Counted from the first letter of the stretch, positions 44,584-54,773 are shown. The stretch is 64,000 nucleotides of DNA from Kordia antarctica (GCF_009901525.1 NZ_CP019288.1:868001-932000), one strand, 5' to 3'. Notes: generated by a model from the letters alone, not told the origin. A program made the numbers and translations.

Positions 44584-45969
44584 TTATATAATATAAAAAT
44601 CTTCTTCCCTAAGTTCATAAACGATTGCTTCTACTGCGCCAGTTGCACTATTTATAACTCCAAGGTTCGATTCGACTTCAGACATTCGTACCCAAACGCC
44701 TCCGTACATATTTCCAAATCCGAAAGATCCCCAAACTAATTTATGAGATGTCCATTCATTATTTTTATTGGGAGCTTTAAAGTTTATAGAGTCACTAAAT
44801 TCTTGTGCTATAAAATCAGTTTCTTGCAATCCTATTTGTATAGCTTCTTCCCATTCTTCATTCGTTACGTATTTACCTATGAATACATCTTTCCCTTGAT
44901 ATCCTCTAGCAGATTTTATCACCATAAGGTCTTTATGATTTCTTAGGAAATCTATTAAGTCAAAGGTTTCTTTTTTGTATATAATATCCCTTTTTTTAAT
45001 TTCGGCAGTCCAAGGTATACTGTCAAGAATCAACTCATTATCTTCTTCAGAGAATTTAGATTTTTCAGCTAATGTCCTCAATAAGCCTAAGTTTCTTTTA
45101 TCTCCATACATCGTAACGCCTACATGGTCTGGAAAGTACGTTGCATCCATCAAAAATGATCTAAAAACATCTACAGGAACTTCTTCATCGTCAGAAACTA
45201 ATAATATTACACTATGTATTTTTGTATTTCCTAAGTATAGGTTTCCATTTCTAAGTTTTAATGAAGATAATTTACCTGAACAAGCCATTCCCGTTAATCC
45301 TCTTTTTTTGAACTCTACATCTAATAACTCATTAAAGAAGAGAAGACTTTTTGCATCTATTTCCTCATGCTGATCCTGTCCGAAATTTATAAAAATATTA
45401 ACTTCATTTTCTATTGACTTAACATGCTGTAAAGTTTTATCAATTAAGAATTTAACATAGTTTTTTTGGGAGTCTTCCGAGTGAAAGTAATTTGAATTTT
45501 CTTGATTAGATAGATAAGGATGAAATTTTCTTATCACCTTTTCAAAACTTTGAACTTGCCATCCACCAATAGATGATCCGATATTAATTTCGAGCACCTT
45601 AAATCCATCTTCAGTATACATTAAATCTAAACGTGATCCGATGTCAATCTTTTTTTCATGACTAATCATTGCATATTGGGCAATAAATTCATTTCCTGAG
45701 AAATAATAATCTGCAATTTTTTTAACATCATTATTAAAGTATAACTTAGGTATTTGCTGAATTAACTTTGGCAATTTTATACTAAGCGTCTGCAATTCAT
45801 TGGCGGTAGTTTCGCTAATAATAATTGGCCATGCATTTACTGGATACATGTAATTTTTAAATAATTCAGGAAGGTCATGCTTGGATGTTTCTACCCAAAC
45901 AGGCAGGTCTTTTTCTGCTTGTTCTTTTATTATTTCGTATTTATCTAATAATATGTTTTTTTCTACCAT
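44584..45969 (-). CDS. ATP-grasp-like protein (possibly circularly permuted), paralogue 1
   Basis: 461 residues. FKVLEINIGSSIGG near 128-141 and LMVIKSARGYQGKDVFIGKY near 343-362 look like ATP-grasp elements: a Lys followed by a Gly-rich loop, then W...I..A......FIAQEF. The order, with an N-DNP-like E-I-N segment before the Lys/Gly loop, suggests a circularly permuted ATP-grasp. VWGSFGFGNMYGGVWVRMSE near the end resembles the same group's closing motif. ATP-grasp enzymes join a carboxylate to an amine or other nucleophile. It lies 32 bp after a close paralogue and upstream of two GG-leader precursors, and downstream of an NRPS set, so it could ligate amino acids to the peptide or make a dipeptide building block. 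Family call moderate, substrate unknown. Confidence 0.55.
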   Translation of the reverse strand: MVEKNILLDKYEIIKEQAEKDLPVWVETSKHDLPELFKNYMYPVNAWPIIISETTANELQTLSIKLPKLIQQIPKLYFNNDVKKIADYYFSGNEFIAQYAMISHEKKIDIGSRLDLMYTEDGFKVLEINIGSSIGGWQVQSFEKVIRKFHPYLSNQENSNYFHSEDSQKNYVKFLIDKTLQHVKSIENEVNIFINFGQDQHEEIDAKSLLFFNELLDVEFKKRGLTGMACSGKLSSLKLRNGNLYLGNTKIHSVILLVSDDEEVPVDVFRSFLMDATYFPDHVGVTMYGDKRNLGLLRTLAEKSKFSEEDNELILDSIPWTAEIKKRDIIYKKETFDLIDFLRNHKDLMVIKSARGYQGKDVFIGKYVTNEEWEEAIQIGLQETDFIAQEFSDSINFKAPNKNNEWTSHKLVWGSFGFGNMYGGVWVRMSEVESNLGVINSATGAVEAIVYELREEDFYII

Positions 45970-46001
45970 TTTTATCTTTAAAAGTTTACTGTAAGAAGTG
46001 A

Positions 46002-47354
46002 TTAATAAGATTCATATACAATGCCTTCTACCGCTCCATTTGCTGAATTTATAACTCCAGCATCAGTATTATTGGCAGACATTCTTACCCAAACGCCTCC
46101 ATAAATATCTCCAAATCCAAATGCGCCCCAAACTAATTTGTGTGGTTCCCAATTATTGGCTTTGTTTGGTGCCAAAAGATCTATAGATTCTGAAAATTCT
46201 TGTGCCACATATGTTTTTTCTTGTAGTGCTTTCTCTATAATTTTTGCCCATTCTTCTTGTTTGCAAAACTTACCAATAAAGACATCTTTTCCTTGTAATC
46301 CATCTGCTATTTTAATAACAAACTGCTCTTGTTTCTTTGCTAAAAGTTCTGGAACTGTATAGAATTCTCCTTGGTATTTTACTTGTTCATTTACAACCAA
46401 TTCTGTCCAAGGAATATATTTTAAGATTGTTTTATTATCATCTTCGCTAAATTTTTCTGCTACTGCGAGTCTTCTTAATAAAGCTAAATTTCGTTTGTCT
46501 CGCATAAATGCTGTTCCCAAGTGATCAGGAAAATATACTTGATCTGTCACTAAAGCTCTAAATACATCAGGAGTAATATTGTTTAACGCATAATCTAAAA
46601 TTAATACTGCATGAATCTTTTTATTTTGATATTGAAGTGTATTATTTGTAAACTTTAATTCGGAGATACTATCAATATAAGTACTTCCCTTTTTATTTTT
46701 ATGTGTTAATTCCTTTTCTAAAAGTTGATCAAAAAAACTTTTAATCATATTTTTAGATGCTGCGTCTCCCAAACTTGTATTCACTAAAAATATTCCCAAT
46801 TCATTATCCTGAGATGATACATGCGCTTCAATTTTGTTAATTAGGAATTTTATATATAAACTTTGTGTTTTCTTAGAATCAAATTGCTCTTTATTTGTTG
46901 AAAGTATAGGATGTAATTCTTTGATTAATGGTTCAAAGTTTTGAAACTCCATTCCTCCTATTGAAGATCCCATATTAATTTCCAAAACTTTAAATCCATC
47001 ATTTGTATACGTAAGATCTAATCTGGAACTTACATCTAAGTTTTTGTTTTGACACATTAATGAAAATTGTCCTATTGTCTGATCTCCATTAAAATAAAAA
47101 TCAGCAATTCTTTTAACATCATTTTCAAAATAAAGAGAAGGTATTTTTTGTAATAGCTTCGGGATTTTAATGCTTGCTTCTTTTAGCTCTTCCTTCATTT
47201 TGTTATTAATGATAACTGGCCATGAAGAAATTGGGTATTTAAATCCTTTGAAGATATCTATTAACAAATCACTATTTGTGTCGAGTAAGCTAGGAATCGT
47301 ATTATCTTCCTTGAAAACTTCTTTATATTTATCAAAAAGTATCGTATTTTCCAT
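46002..47354 (-). CDS. ATP-grasp-like protein (possibly circularly permuted), paralogue 2
   Basis: 450 residues, a clear paralogue of the next gene downstream: FKVLEINMGSSIGG near 129, FVIKIADGLQGKDVFIGKF near 344, YVAQEFSESIDLLAPNKANN near 380, LVWGAFGFGDIYGGVWVRMS near 410. All the likely nucleotide-binding residues are conserved in both copies, so both may be active. The middle part (about 150-310) differs more, which points to different acceptor substrates. No signal peptide or membrane segment. The two copies together may add two different residues, or act as a heteromer; both ideas are inference. Confidence 0.55.
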   Translation of the reverse strand: MENTILFDKYKEVFKEDNTIPSLLDTNSDLLIDIFKGFKYPISSWPVIINNKMKEELKEASIKIPKLLQKIPSLYFENDVKRIADFYFNGDQTIGQFSLMCQNKNLDVSSRLDLTYTNDGFKVLEINMGSSIGGMEFQNFEPLIKELHPILSTNKEQFDSKKTQSLYIKFLINKIEAHVSSQDNELGIFLVNTSLGDAASKNMIKSFFDQLLEKELTHKNKKGSTYIDSISELKFTNNTLQYQNKKIHAVLILDYALNNITPDVFRALVTDQVYFPDHLGTAFMRDKRNLALLRRLAVAEKFSEDDNKTILKYIPWTELVVNEQVKYQGEFYTVPELLAKKQEQFVIKIADGLQGKDVFIGKFCKQEEWAKIIEKALQEKTYVAQEFSESIDLLAPNKANNWEPHKLVWGAFGFGDIYGGVWVRMSANNTDAGVINSANGAVEGIVYESY

Positions 47355-47381
47355 TGGTTTTATTTAGTAATCAGTTAAAAT

Positions 47382-49334
47382 TTAAAATGGGAATATTCCC
47401 CAGTAAATCATATAAGTTGCCAGAAGTATGTTTGAAAAAATGACCGAAAAAACGATACTTCTATTCGAGATCTTTTTAATTCTTATTAGAAACACTAATG
47501 CGGTTAGTATTACCAATACTAAGAACACTATTGAAAGTGTGAATAAGTACGCATAATTTTGAGGCAATCCAAATGCTAAAATAAAGTAGTTATGCTCTGT
47601 AACTTTCAGCAATGCGCCTACTAAACCTATTAAGCAAATCAATCCTAAGGTAGAAGAAAGAATACTTAATCCTCTTACTAAATTGTCTGAGAGATTATTA
47701 TATTTTTTTCTGAAAATTTTAAATGAATACACCAAGATAAAAACCAACATAACGCTTATAGCTATTACTAAAGGTGCAAGAAAAATTAGATTCATTTCAT
47801 TTAAGCTATTCCCCATTTTCGCGACTCCTTTATTTACAGTGATGTCTTTTACAATTTCCATTTTCACAACTTTTTTAAAAGCCATTACGTCTGGTTTTTG
47901 ATTTGGATTTTTTATAAAAGAGGTAGCTACAGATTTTCCAATTCCTGTAAATCCAGGAACATGCCCATATGTGGATCCTGGAATATTATGTGCTGTATTG
48001 AATCTTTCTGCAACTTTTTCACCATTTGTATCTGGTGTAATTGGATCGTACTCTCCAGAAAATATCAATACAGGAAAGTTTTCTTCTTTTAAAGGATCTA
48101 AATCAAAGTTTTTGAATAAAGAATCGGGCTTATTGATATTCCATTTATCACATACTTTAAAATCTGACTTATAAAATGCTAGTCCGCCATGAAGCTTATC
48201 ATATTTAGATACGTTTAATTCGAAATTAGAAAGCTCATTATTCGGAAGTGTTTCATTGCAACTTACACAATAATAAACTCCATAATCCATCATTAATAAG
48301 CTTGAAAAAGCAGTAACTAAATTCCCTAAAGCATCTTTGTTTTTATCTTTAAATTGATGTATTAATAAAGGAATTACCTCAACCAATTGCTTGTTATACA
48401 ATGCTTGCTGAATAGCTACTTTAAAATCTTCAGAATTAAACGTAAAACTCTCACCTTCTATGAAATTTTTAGAAACGGGAACTGTTATAGGATTGTTTTC
48501 CATTTCATTGATTACCTCATAATACGTTTCTTCTAAATTTGGATATTGTTGATTACAATTTGGGTCATTTTTACAAGCATCAAAAACCTTATTAAGGCTA
48601 TTCATATAATTGCTTGTGTTCTCAGTATAATATGCTTTAATATCTGCGATAGAAGAATCTAATACTAATGATGTTACATCTTCTGGATATATACTCGCAT
48701 ATACTTGTGCCATATATGTTCCATATGACACGCCATATACACTCCAACCTTTATAGCCTAAATTTGACATTAAAGCGTGTAAATCTTTTGCTACAGAACC
48801 ACTATGATACGCATCAGTATCTATTCCTTTTCGTATCAATTCCTGTTTGCAGGCCAATGCAGCATTGACTTTTTGTTTTTCATCTTCTACTTCTGATTGG
48901 TTTTTAGCAAGAATTTTCAAAAATTCTTCTCCTAAATTTGGACATAATCTTGGCTTGGAAAACCCAGTTCCGCGGACATCAAAAAGTACAATGTCATGAG
49001 TTTTTCGCAACGGATGCAATCTCCATGACCATATATTACTTACGCCGCTTGCGCCTGGACCACCTTGAATAAATACTACTGCTGGAACATCTTCTTTGTT
49101 TTCACGGCTTTTTAGAACTGTAACTCCAATTTTAATGGTATTGGTATCTTCTTTTTCCCAGTTTTCAGGCACGGATAAATATCCCCATATAATACTATCG
49201 TTTTTAAGTACTTTGGCATACGGATAAAATGATTTTGCTTCTTCAAAAGAGACGCTATTCTGCGCAGTTAGAGGAGGCAAAAATCCAAGGAAGAATATTC
49301 CGATTAATACAAAAAGTCTTTTTATAAGAATCAT
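47382..49334 (-). CDS. S33-type alpha/beta-hydrolase peptidase with C-terminal membrane segments
   Basis: 650 residues. A signal peptide (FVLIGIFFLGFLPPLTAQ) leads to an alpha/beta-hydrolase of the tripeptidyl-aminopeptidase/proline-iminopeptidase group: VVFIQGGPGASG near 87 (oxyanion HGGPG-type motif), DVRGTGFSKPRLCPN near 118, nucleophile GVSYGT near 203, Asp in FSGEYDPITPD near 450 and His in YGHVPG near 480. The last 130 residues hold about four hydrophobic segments (FLAPLVIAISVMLVFILVYS and others), so the enzyme is probably anchored with its catalytic domain outside the cytoplasm. It lies between an NRPS and the ATP-grasp pair. It could trim the product or precursor, or inactivate it for self-protection. 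A housekeeping peptidase is also possible. Confidence 0.8.
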   Translation of the reverse strand: MILIKRLFVLIGIFFLGFLPPLTAQNSVSFEEAKSFYPYAKVLKNDSIIWGYLSVPENWEKEDTNTIKIGVTVLKSRENKEDVPAVVFIQGGPGASGVSNIWSWRLHPLRKTHDIVLFDVRGTGFSKPRLCPNLGEEFLKILAKNQSEVEDEKQKVNAALACKQELIRKGIDTDAYHSGSVAKDLHALMSNLGYKGWSVYGVSYGTYMAQVYASIYPEDVTSLVLDSSIADIKAYYTENTSNYMNSLNKVFDACKNDPNCNQQYPNLEETYYEVINEMENNPITVPVSKNFIEGESFTFNSEDFKVAIQQALYNKQLVEVIPLLIHQFKDKNKDALGNLVTAFSSLLMMDYGVYYCVSCNETLPNNELSNFELNVSKYDKLHGGLAFYKSDFKVCDKWNINKPDSLFKNFDLDPLKEENFPVLIFSGEYDPITPDTNGEKVAERFNTAHNIPGSTYGHVPGFTGIGKSVATSFIKNPNQKPDVMAFKKVVKMEIVKDITVNKGVAKMGNSLNEMNLIFLAPLVIAISVMLVFILVYSFKIFRKKYNNLSDNLVRGLSILSSTLGLICLIGLVGALLKVTEHNYFILAFGLPQNYAYLFTLSIVFLVLVILTALVFLIRIKKISNRSIVFSVIFSNILLATYMIYWGIFPF

Positions 49335-49351
49335 AGTTTAGTTACGTATTA

Positions 49352-52300
49352 TTAAAAATTAAAATCTATATCGATTATTTCCTCTTTTTCAAGATCAAGT
49401 TCAATATCGATTGCATGTATTGGTTGTTGAATTTCTAAAATTATTTCTCTTAATAGCTTTTCATGTTTAAGAGTTAAAACATCTAAAGTTTCTTTATCAT
49501 ATTTACTGGTATCATAAAGAATAGAGCCTCTTAAATACTCATCGGTCATCGCAAAATCGATGTTTAATGGCAAACGATTATATTCTGCAATTACCGGGCT
49601 AGATTTAAACGTTAAATTATCTGTAACTTCTACTTTTGCATAGTTGAACGTTTCATTTTGAAGTACTAAAATTGCTTCAAATCGCAATGTGTTGAGTATA
49701 TCTTCTGGAAGGTCTTGATGTTCATCAACCGATAAAAGGTTTTGATGCATTTCTTGTGCAAATTCTAAAAATGAAGTTTCAGGCTTTACATGACTTCTTA
49801 ACGGAAGCGTTTTTACAAACATACCTAGTTGATTATGCAGTCCAGAGTATGTTCTTCCTGAATTAATTGTTCCTAAACATATATCTTCTAGGTTATACAT
49901 TTTATTTAATATTATATGAAACGAAGCCATTAGCAAGGTATGCAACGTAATTTCATTTTGAATTGCGATGGTTTTGAGTGCGCCAAGAAAGTTTTTATCC
50001 CAATTGAACATATAGAAATCTCCTAAATATTTATCCTCTGAAGAAACTTTATCATAAGGCACCAATGGTTCCCATGTATATTTTTTTAGGTATGTTGTCC
50101 AAAACGCTCTATTTCTTAATTCGTTTTCAATATTGAAATCATTTTGCCATTTCACATAATCTTTAAATTGATAGTTTAGTGCTGGAAGGTCCAGTTTTTC
50201 ATTATGTTTAATGGCTATGTATCTATCGGTTAATTCTTTAATCATTAATTCTAAAGACCACCCATCTACAATTACATGATGTGTAGCAAAGACAAATTGA
50301 TCTTCAGCATCTTCCATATGAAAAACTGCTGCTCTTATGAGTGAATCCTTTTCTAAATCAAATTCTTTGTTTAAGTATTTTTTTAATGCATCTTCGTATG
50401 CTGCAACCTTTAAAAAACTCCTATCTATTTCGAAAGAAACTTCTTGTGTACTTTTTATTTTTTGATACGGCACGCCATCTACTTCTATGAAATTGGTTCG
50501 TAAAACTTCATATCTATCAATAACTTCTTCAAAAACCTGTTGCATTATTGAAAGGTCTACTTCTCCTTGAATTACGTAGGCTCCATACATATTATACGCA
50601 ATAGACTTCTCCGATTGTATTGACGCTAACCAAATTGCATATTGCGGAAAAGTTACTGGATAAAAAGGCTGTACTGCGATAGAAAGTATTTCTTTTCTCT
50701 TCTTTTCGTCTCCATCTTTACTTTCAAGATATTCAGAGAGCGAAATAATATCTGGCTTGTCAAATAACTCTTTTAGTGATAGTTTATATCCAAAGGTTTC
50801 TTCTAGATGTCCTATCAATCGAATGGCGTTGAGCGAATGTCCACCTAGTGCAAAAAAGCTATCTGTAATATTAAAATTTTCATCTAGTTCAAGTACTTTT
50901 TGATAAAAACTATATATTATTTCCTGCATTTCGTTTTGAGCTTCCTGCAGTTGCTTTTCATCTTTTTTATTTATATTTTCTTTCTGCTCTAGTTGCTTTC
51001 TATTTATCTTTTTATTGAATGTTAATGGAAATTCATGTAGTTCTATAATTGTATAAGGAACCATATAATTGGGTAGTTTCTTTTGCAAGAATCTAATAAT
51101 TTCATTTGTATCTATCTTTTCTTTTTTCGCAATTATATACGCTACTAAAAAAGCATTTTGTTTCGCAGATTTTTTTGCAATAACAACCGATTCTTCTACA
51201 GCTGAATGATTGTTTAGCTGTGTTTCTATATCTCCTAATTCAATTCTAAAGCCTCTTATTTTTACTTGTTGGTCATCTCTTCCTAAAAACTCTATTTCTC
51301 CATCAGAATTCCATCTTCCTAAATCGCCTGTTTCATATATTTTCTCATCCACGTTAAATGGATTTGTGATGAACTTTTCATTTGTCAACGACGCATCCAA
51401 GTAATATCCTTTTGCCAATCCTTTTCCGCCTATGTATATTTTTCCATCGGTATGCGTTGGTAATAGTTTATTGTAAGCATCCAAAATATAGAAATGAGTA
51501 TTATGTATAGGTTTTCCAATGTTTGAAGCTTGTGAAGCCTTTTTTATATGCTTTATGCTAGACCAAATTGTTGTTTCTGTAGGACCATACATATTCCATA
51601 ACGATTGATTGGTTAACAATAGTTTTTCCGCCAACATTTCGTTTAGTAAATCACCTCCACATAGAACTTTTAAGTTGGTATTTCCTTTCCAACCTGCATT
51701 ATATAACATTTGATAAAAACTTGGAGTTGCCTGAATTATGCTAGGTCGTAATACTTCTATTTCTTTAATTATGCTCTTTGGGTCTTGCAAAATTTCTTTG
51801 TTCGCAACATAGAGCGTTGCACCAGCGATAAGCGGTAAGAAAAATTCAAGAATAGAAATATCAAATGATTGTGTTGTAACTGAATACAATACATCATTGC
51901 TTGTTATTCCTGGTTGTTGTTGTATGCTTAGCAAAAAGTTAAGCAATGATTTATGTCCTATTTCTACTCCTTTTGGCTTTCCTGTAGATCCAGAAGTATA
52001 AATAATATAAGCTGTTTTGTCTGAAGAAATTGCTTGAAGTTCATTAAAATTCTCTGGCAATTTTTCAAATGTATCAACGTTCAAGAATTCTATAGTAGTA
52101 TCTAACATACCTTGCATTTCGGTTGTTGCAATAAGCGTACTTACTTTACTATGTTTTATAATATATTCTAAACGTTCTTTAGGAAAGTTTGGATCGAGTG
52201 GAATGAATGCTCTTCCCGATTTCATGATCGCTAAAAGCGTAATTATTAGTTCGGAAGAACGATCCATTAGTACTGCTATTGGCGTTGTATTTCCTTGTAA

Positions 52301-53794
52301 TTTTTCTTGTAAAAAACTTGCAATCTTATTAGACTTATTAATTACTTCTTGATACGTAAAAGATTTAAAATTATCTTTGATCGCTACTTTTTCAAGATGT
52401 TCTTTTGCAGTTGTATTGAGTTTAGATAGTGTCGTTTCCGATAGATCAAAAGGAACATTTGTATCGTTATAAGTATTTAATAATGTCTGTGTTTCAGAAC
52501 TTGAGATATAATTATAGGCAAGTAGTTTTTGCGATGGATCTTTTAAGACATTATGAATTAAATCGTTCATATGTGTAACGACTTGTTTTATTGAAGATGC
52601 GTCAAAATGATTGGTATTATAATCGAAATCAATTTTTATATCTTCTAATGCGTCAAATTCTCTTATATAAATTGCCAATCCAACTCTTTCAGCTTCATGA
52701 GTCATTGGAACTACAGTTGTTTTTGTATCCTTAAAATGATTGGAATAGTCTTGCTTTTCATACGAAAGCATAATGTTGAACAACTTTCTTTTTTCTGCGG
52801 ATAATCCTAATTCACTTATAAGTTTTCCTAAAGGAAATTGCTGATGCCTGTAATCTGCGCGGAGCTGTTTTTTGATAGTTTCAAGAAGTTCATTGAATGT
52901 ACTTTCAACGTCTACTTCTATTTTTAAAGGCGTAACTCCCATAAAAAGACCAACCGTTTTTTTAAATTTCGCTGATTTTCTGTTAAGTACGGGAATGCCG
53001 ATTACGACTGATTCTTTTTGATATCTTTTAGAAAAATACACATATAGAATACCCAGAATAAAGTGAAATGTAGAGACTCTTTTTTCTTTAGAGACTTCAA
53101 TGATTTTATTATAGATACTTCTAGGTATGTATAATTCTTCACGTTTACTTTTTACGATGTCTTTATTCGGATCTAGCTTTTTTAATACGTTTTCTGGTAA
53201 ATTACTAAATTTCTCTTTCCAGTAATTAGCATCCTTAGCATATGATTCCGAGTTTATATATTCTACATCGCTTTTAACATATTCGATATAACTAAAAGGG
53301 TAATCCGTTTCAATTTCACTTTTTTCAATTAACTCATTGTAATTCGCTACGAATCGTTGAAACATTAAAGAAGTTCCCCAACCATCGGTAATAATGTGAT
53401 GATATTTTGAATAGAGATAACTATGTGTTTCATTTATTTTTATAAGAATAAACCTATGTAAGATTGTATCTTCATTAAGTTGAAAAGCTACCTGAAAATC
53501 TTCTTTCATGAATTTTTCAGCAACTGTTTCTGCTTCACTTTCATTAGAGAAATCAATAAATTCTAGAGGTGAATTAAACTTTTCGTGGATGTTTATTGTT
53601 ACCTCATTTCCTTTAAAAACCAAATAACTTCTGTAACTATCATGCTGGTTTATAAGCGCATGATAAGCTGCATCTAAAGTGTTGAAATCTATTTTTCCTT
53701 CTATATTAATTTTAGCTCCAATATTATGAATCGGTGCTTCAGGATACATTAGATATTCATAATATATATCTTGCTGAGCAAGTGTGAGTCTCAT
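49352..53794 (-). CDS. NRPS C-A-T-C with glycine-type A domain
   Basis: 1480 residues. It starts directly with a condensation domain (HHIITDGW near 131), followed by an adenylation domain (YIIYTSGSTGKPKG near 593, NMYGPTETTIW), a carrier (LGGHSLNA near 978) and a second condensation domain (HHVIVDGW near 1170) that reaches almost to the C-terminus. There is no thioesterase or further A-T, so the last C domain must use an acceptor from another protein, a free amine, or cyclise/release the chain. The pocket residues read D-I-L-Q-L-G-M-I-W-K, a near-match to glycine codes and identical to the interrupted A domain of region A. Neighbours are a peptidase 17 bp downstream and a beta-lactamase-like lipoprotein 121 bp upstream. 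Domain calls are firm. Confidence 0.93.
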   Translation of the reverse strand: MRLTLAQQDIYYEYLMYPEAPIHNIGAKINIEGKIDFNTLDAAYHALINQHDSYRSYLVFKGNEVTINIHEKFNSPLEFIDFSNESEAETVAEKFMKEDFQVAFQLNEDTILHRFILIKINETHSYLYSKYHHIITDGWGTSLMFQRFVANYNELIEKSEIETDYPFSYIEYVKSDVEYINSESYAKDANYWKEKFSNLPENVLKKLDPNKDIVKSKREELYIPRSIYNKIIEVSKEKRVSTFHFILGILYVYFSKRYQKESVVIGIPVLNRKSAKFKKTVGLFMGVTPLKIEVDVESTFNELLETIKKQLRADYRHQQFPLGKLISELGLSAEKRKLFNIMLSYEKQDYSNHFKDTKTTVVPMTHEAERVGLAIYIREFDALEDIKIDFDYNTNHFDASSIKQVVTHMNDLIHNVLKDPSQKLLAYNYISSSETQTLLNTYNDTNVPFDLSETTLSKLNTTAKEHLEKVAIKDNFKSFTYQEVINKSNKIASFLQEKLQGNTTPIAVLMDRSSELIITLLAIMKSGRAFIPLDPNFPKERLEYIIKHSKVSTLIATTEMQGMLDTTIEFLNVDTFEKLPENFNELQAISSDKTAYIIYTSGSTGKPKGVEIGHKSLLNFLLSIQQQPGITSNDVLYSVTTQSFDISILEFFLPLIAGATLYVANKEILQDPKSIIKEIEVLRPSIIQATPSFYQMLYNAGWKGNTNLKVLCGGDLLNEMLAEKLLLTNQSLWNMYGPTETTIWSSIKHIKKASQASNIGKPIHNTHFYILDAYNKLLPTHTDGKIYIGGKGLAKGYYLDASLTNEKFITNPFNVDEKIYETGDLGRWNSDGEIEFLGRDDQQVKIRGFRIELGDIETQLNNHSAVEESVVIAKKSAKQNAFLVAYIIAKKEKIDTNEIIRFLQKKLPNYMVPYTIIELHEFPLTFNKKINRKQLEQKENINKKDEKQLQEAQNEMQEIIYSFYQKVLELDENFNITDSFFALGGHSLNAIRLIGHLEETFGYKLSLKELFDKPDIISLSEYLESKDGDEKKRKEILSIAVQPFYPVTFPQYAIWLASIQSEKSIAYNMYGAYVIQGEVDLSIMQQVFEEVIDRYEVLRTNFIEVDGVPYQKIKSTQEVSFEIDRSFLKVAAYEDALKKYLNKEFDLEKDSLIRAAVFHMEDAEDQFVFATHHVIVDGWSLELMIKELTDRYIAIKHNEKLDLPALNYQFKDYVKWQNDFNIENELRNRAFWTTYLKKYTWEPLVPYDKVSSEDKYLGDFYMFNWDKNFLGALKTIAIQNEITLHTLLMASFHIILNKMYNLEDICLGTINSGRTYSGLHNQLGMFVKTLPLRSHVKPETSFLEFAQEMHQNLLSVDEHQDLPEDILNTLRFEAILVLQNETFNYAKVEVTDNLTFKSSPVIAEYNRLPLNIDFAMTDEYLRGSILYDTSKYDKETLDVLTLKHEKLLREIILEIQQPIHAIDIELDLEKEEIIDIDFNF

Positions 53795-53872
53795 AAAAAT
53801 AATTTAATAATTTGTTTTGCTTTTAATAGAAAGAAGAAGTGTGCTTTCAAAATATTAAAAAGCTAAGAATAA

Positions 53873-53888
53873 CCCAATAATTATTGGG
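53873..53888. repeat. 16-bp perfect inverted repeat
   Basis: CCCAATAATTATTGGG between the NRPS start and the beta-lactamase-like gene stop. It has no strong T-run after it on either strand, so it may be a protein-binding site rather than a terminator. Function unknown. Confidence 0.4.
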
Positions 53889-53915
53889 AAATAGTGGTTG
53901 GTTTATATGCTGACA

Positions 53916-54773
53916 TTAGTAAGAATGATTTTTTTCTAATGCTTGTATCGTAATTTTTTTAATTGTCGAATAGAAATTGCCTGAGTATACTTCTTTACTA
54001 GGATTAATATTTGTTGCGAAATAATACAGTTGATTGTTTTTTTCCATGTATCCAACAAACCATCCGTTATGCATTTTATCTACGATTGTTCTGCCAGTTT
54101 TTCCATATAGTACATAATCATCGCCTTTCTCTATTAAAATCAACTTCTTTACAATCATTTCGTTTTCCTGAGAGATTGGTAATTTTGAATTGTATAAACG
54201 CTCTAAAAAAGCTATTTGTTGAAATTGGTTTATGTAAGATCCTTTTTCAAACCAGAAGGTATCAATATTTGTCGAATCAATTTTCATGTTTCCATACTGA
54301 ATCTTGGACACATAATATTTCATTCTCTCTGCTCCTATTTCTTTTGCCAGTTCTTGGTAGCAAGGAACACATGAGAGTTGAAATGCTTCTCTAAATGTTA
54401 GATCTTTTCTCCACGCTGGATTTACTCTATACTTTCCATTCCATTTAAAAATAAAATCTTCACCTTTTATCAATCCTGTTTCTAATCCAATAATTGAATT
54501 AACAATTTTAAAAGTTGATGCTGGCGGTCTACTTGTCCTTGCCCATTGGAAGTCATTTGAATAGAATGTGCTCTTTTTAGGATCAAAGATTAATATAGAT
54601 CCGTCTAGTTTAGCATCTTCTATAATTAATTTAAAATCATGATTGTTTATAATCCGTGAAACGGAGTCATTCTTCTTGGTTGTAGAAACCTTATTTACAG
54701 TCTTCGTTTGTTTACAATTTGTAAGCAAACAAATGACACATAATAATACTAAGCAACTGACTTTATTTTTCAT
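53916..54773 (-). CDS. Class D beta-lactamase-like lipoprotein (OXA type)
   Basis: 285 residues. The N-terminus has a lipobox (VICLLTNC), so the protein is probably a periplasm-facing lipoprotein. Class D active-site motifs are in order: PPASTFKIVN (S-x-x-K) near residues 84-93, SCVPCYQELAKEIG (S-x-V) near 135, QYGNM (Y-G-N) near 160, WFEKGS and YGKTG (K-T-G) near 225. The spacing matches OXA enzymes and BlaR sensor domains. It acylates a beta-lactam on the first Ser. It sits inside the NRPS/export gene run, 23 bp from an ABC exporter. Possible roles: self-protection against a beta-lactam-like product, or an unrelated resistance gene. The motifs make the family secure. Confidence 0.88.
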   Translation of the reverse strand: MKNKVSCLVLLCVICLLTNCKQTKTVNKVSTTKKNDSVSRIINNHDFKLIIEDAKLDGSILIFDPKKSTFYSNDFQWARTSRPPASTFKIVNSIIGLETGLIKGEDFIFKWNGKYRVNPAWRKDLTFREAFQLSCVPCYQELAKEIGAERMKYYVSKIQYGNMKIDSTNIDTFWFEKGSYINQFQQIAFLERLYNSKLPISQENEMIVKKLILIEKGDDYVLYGKTGRTIVDKMHNGWFVGYMEKNNQLYYFATNINPSKEVYSGNFYSTIKKITIQALEKNHSY

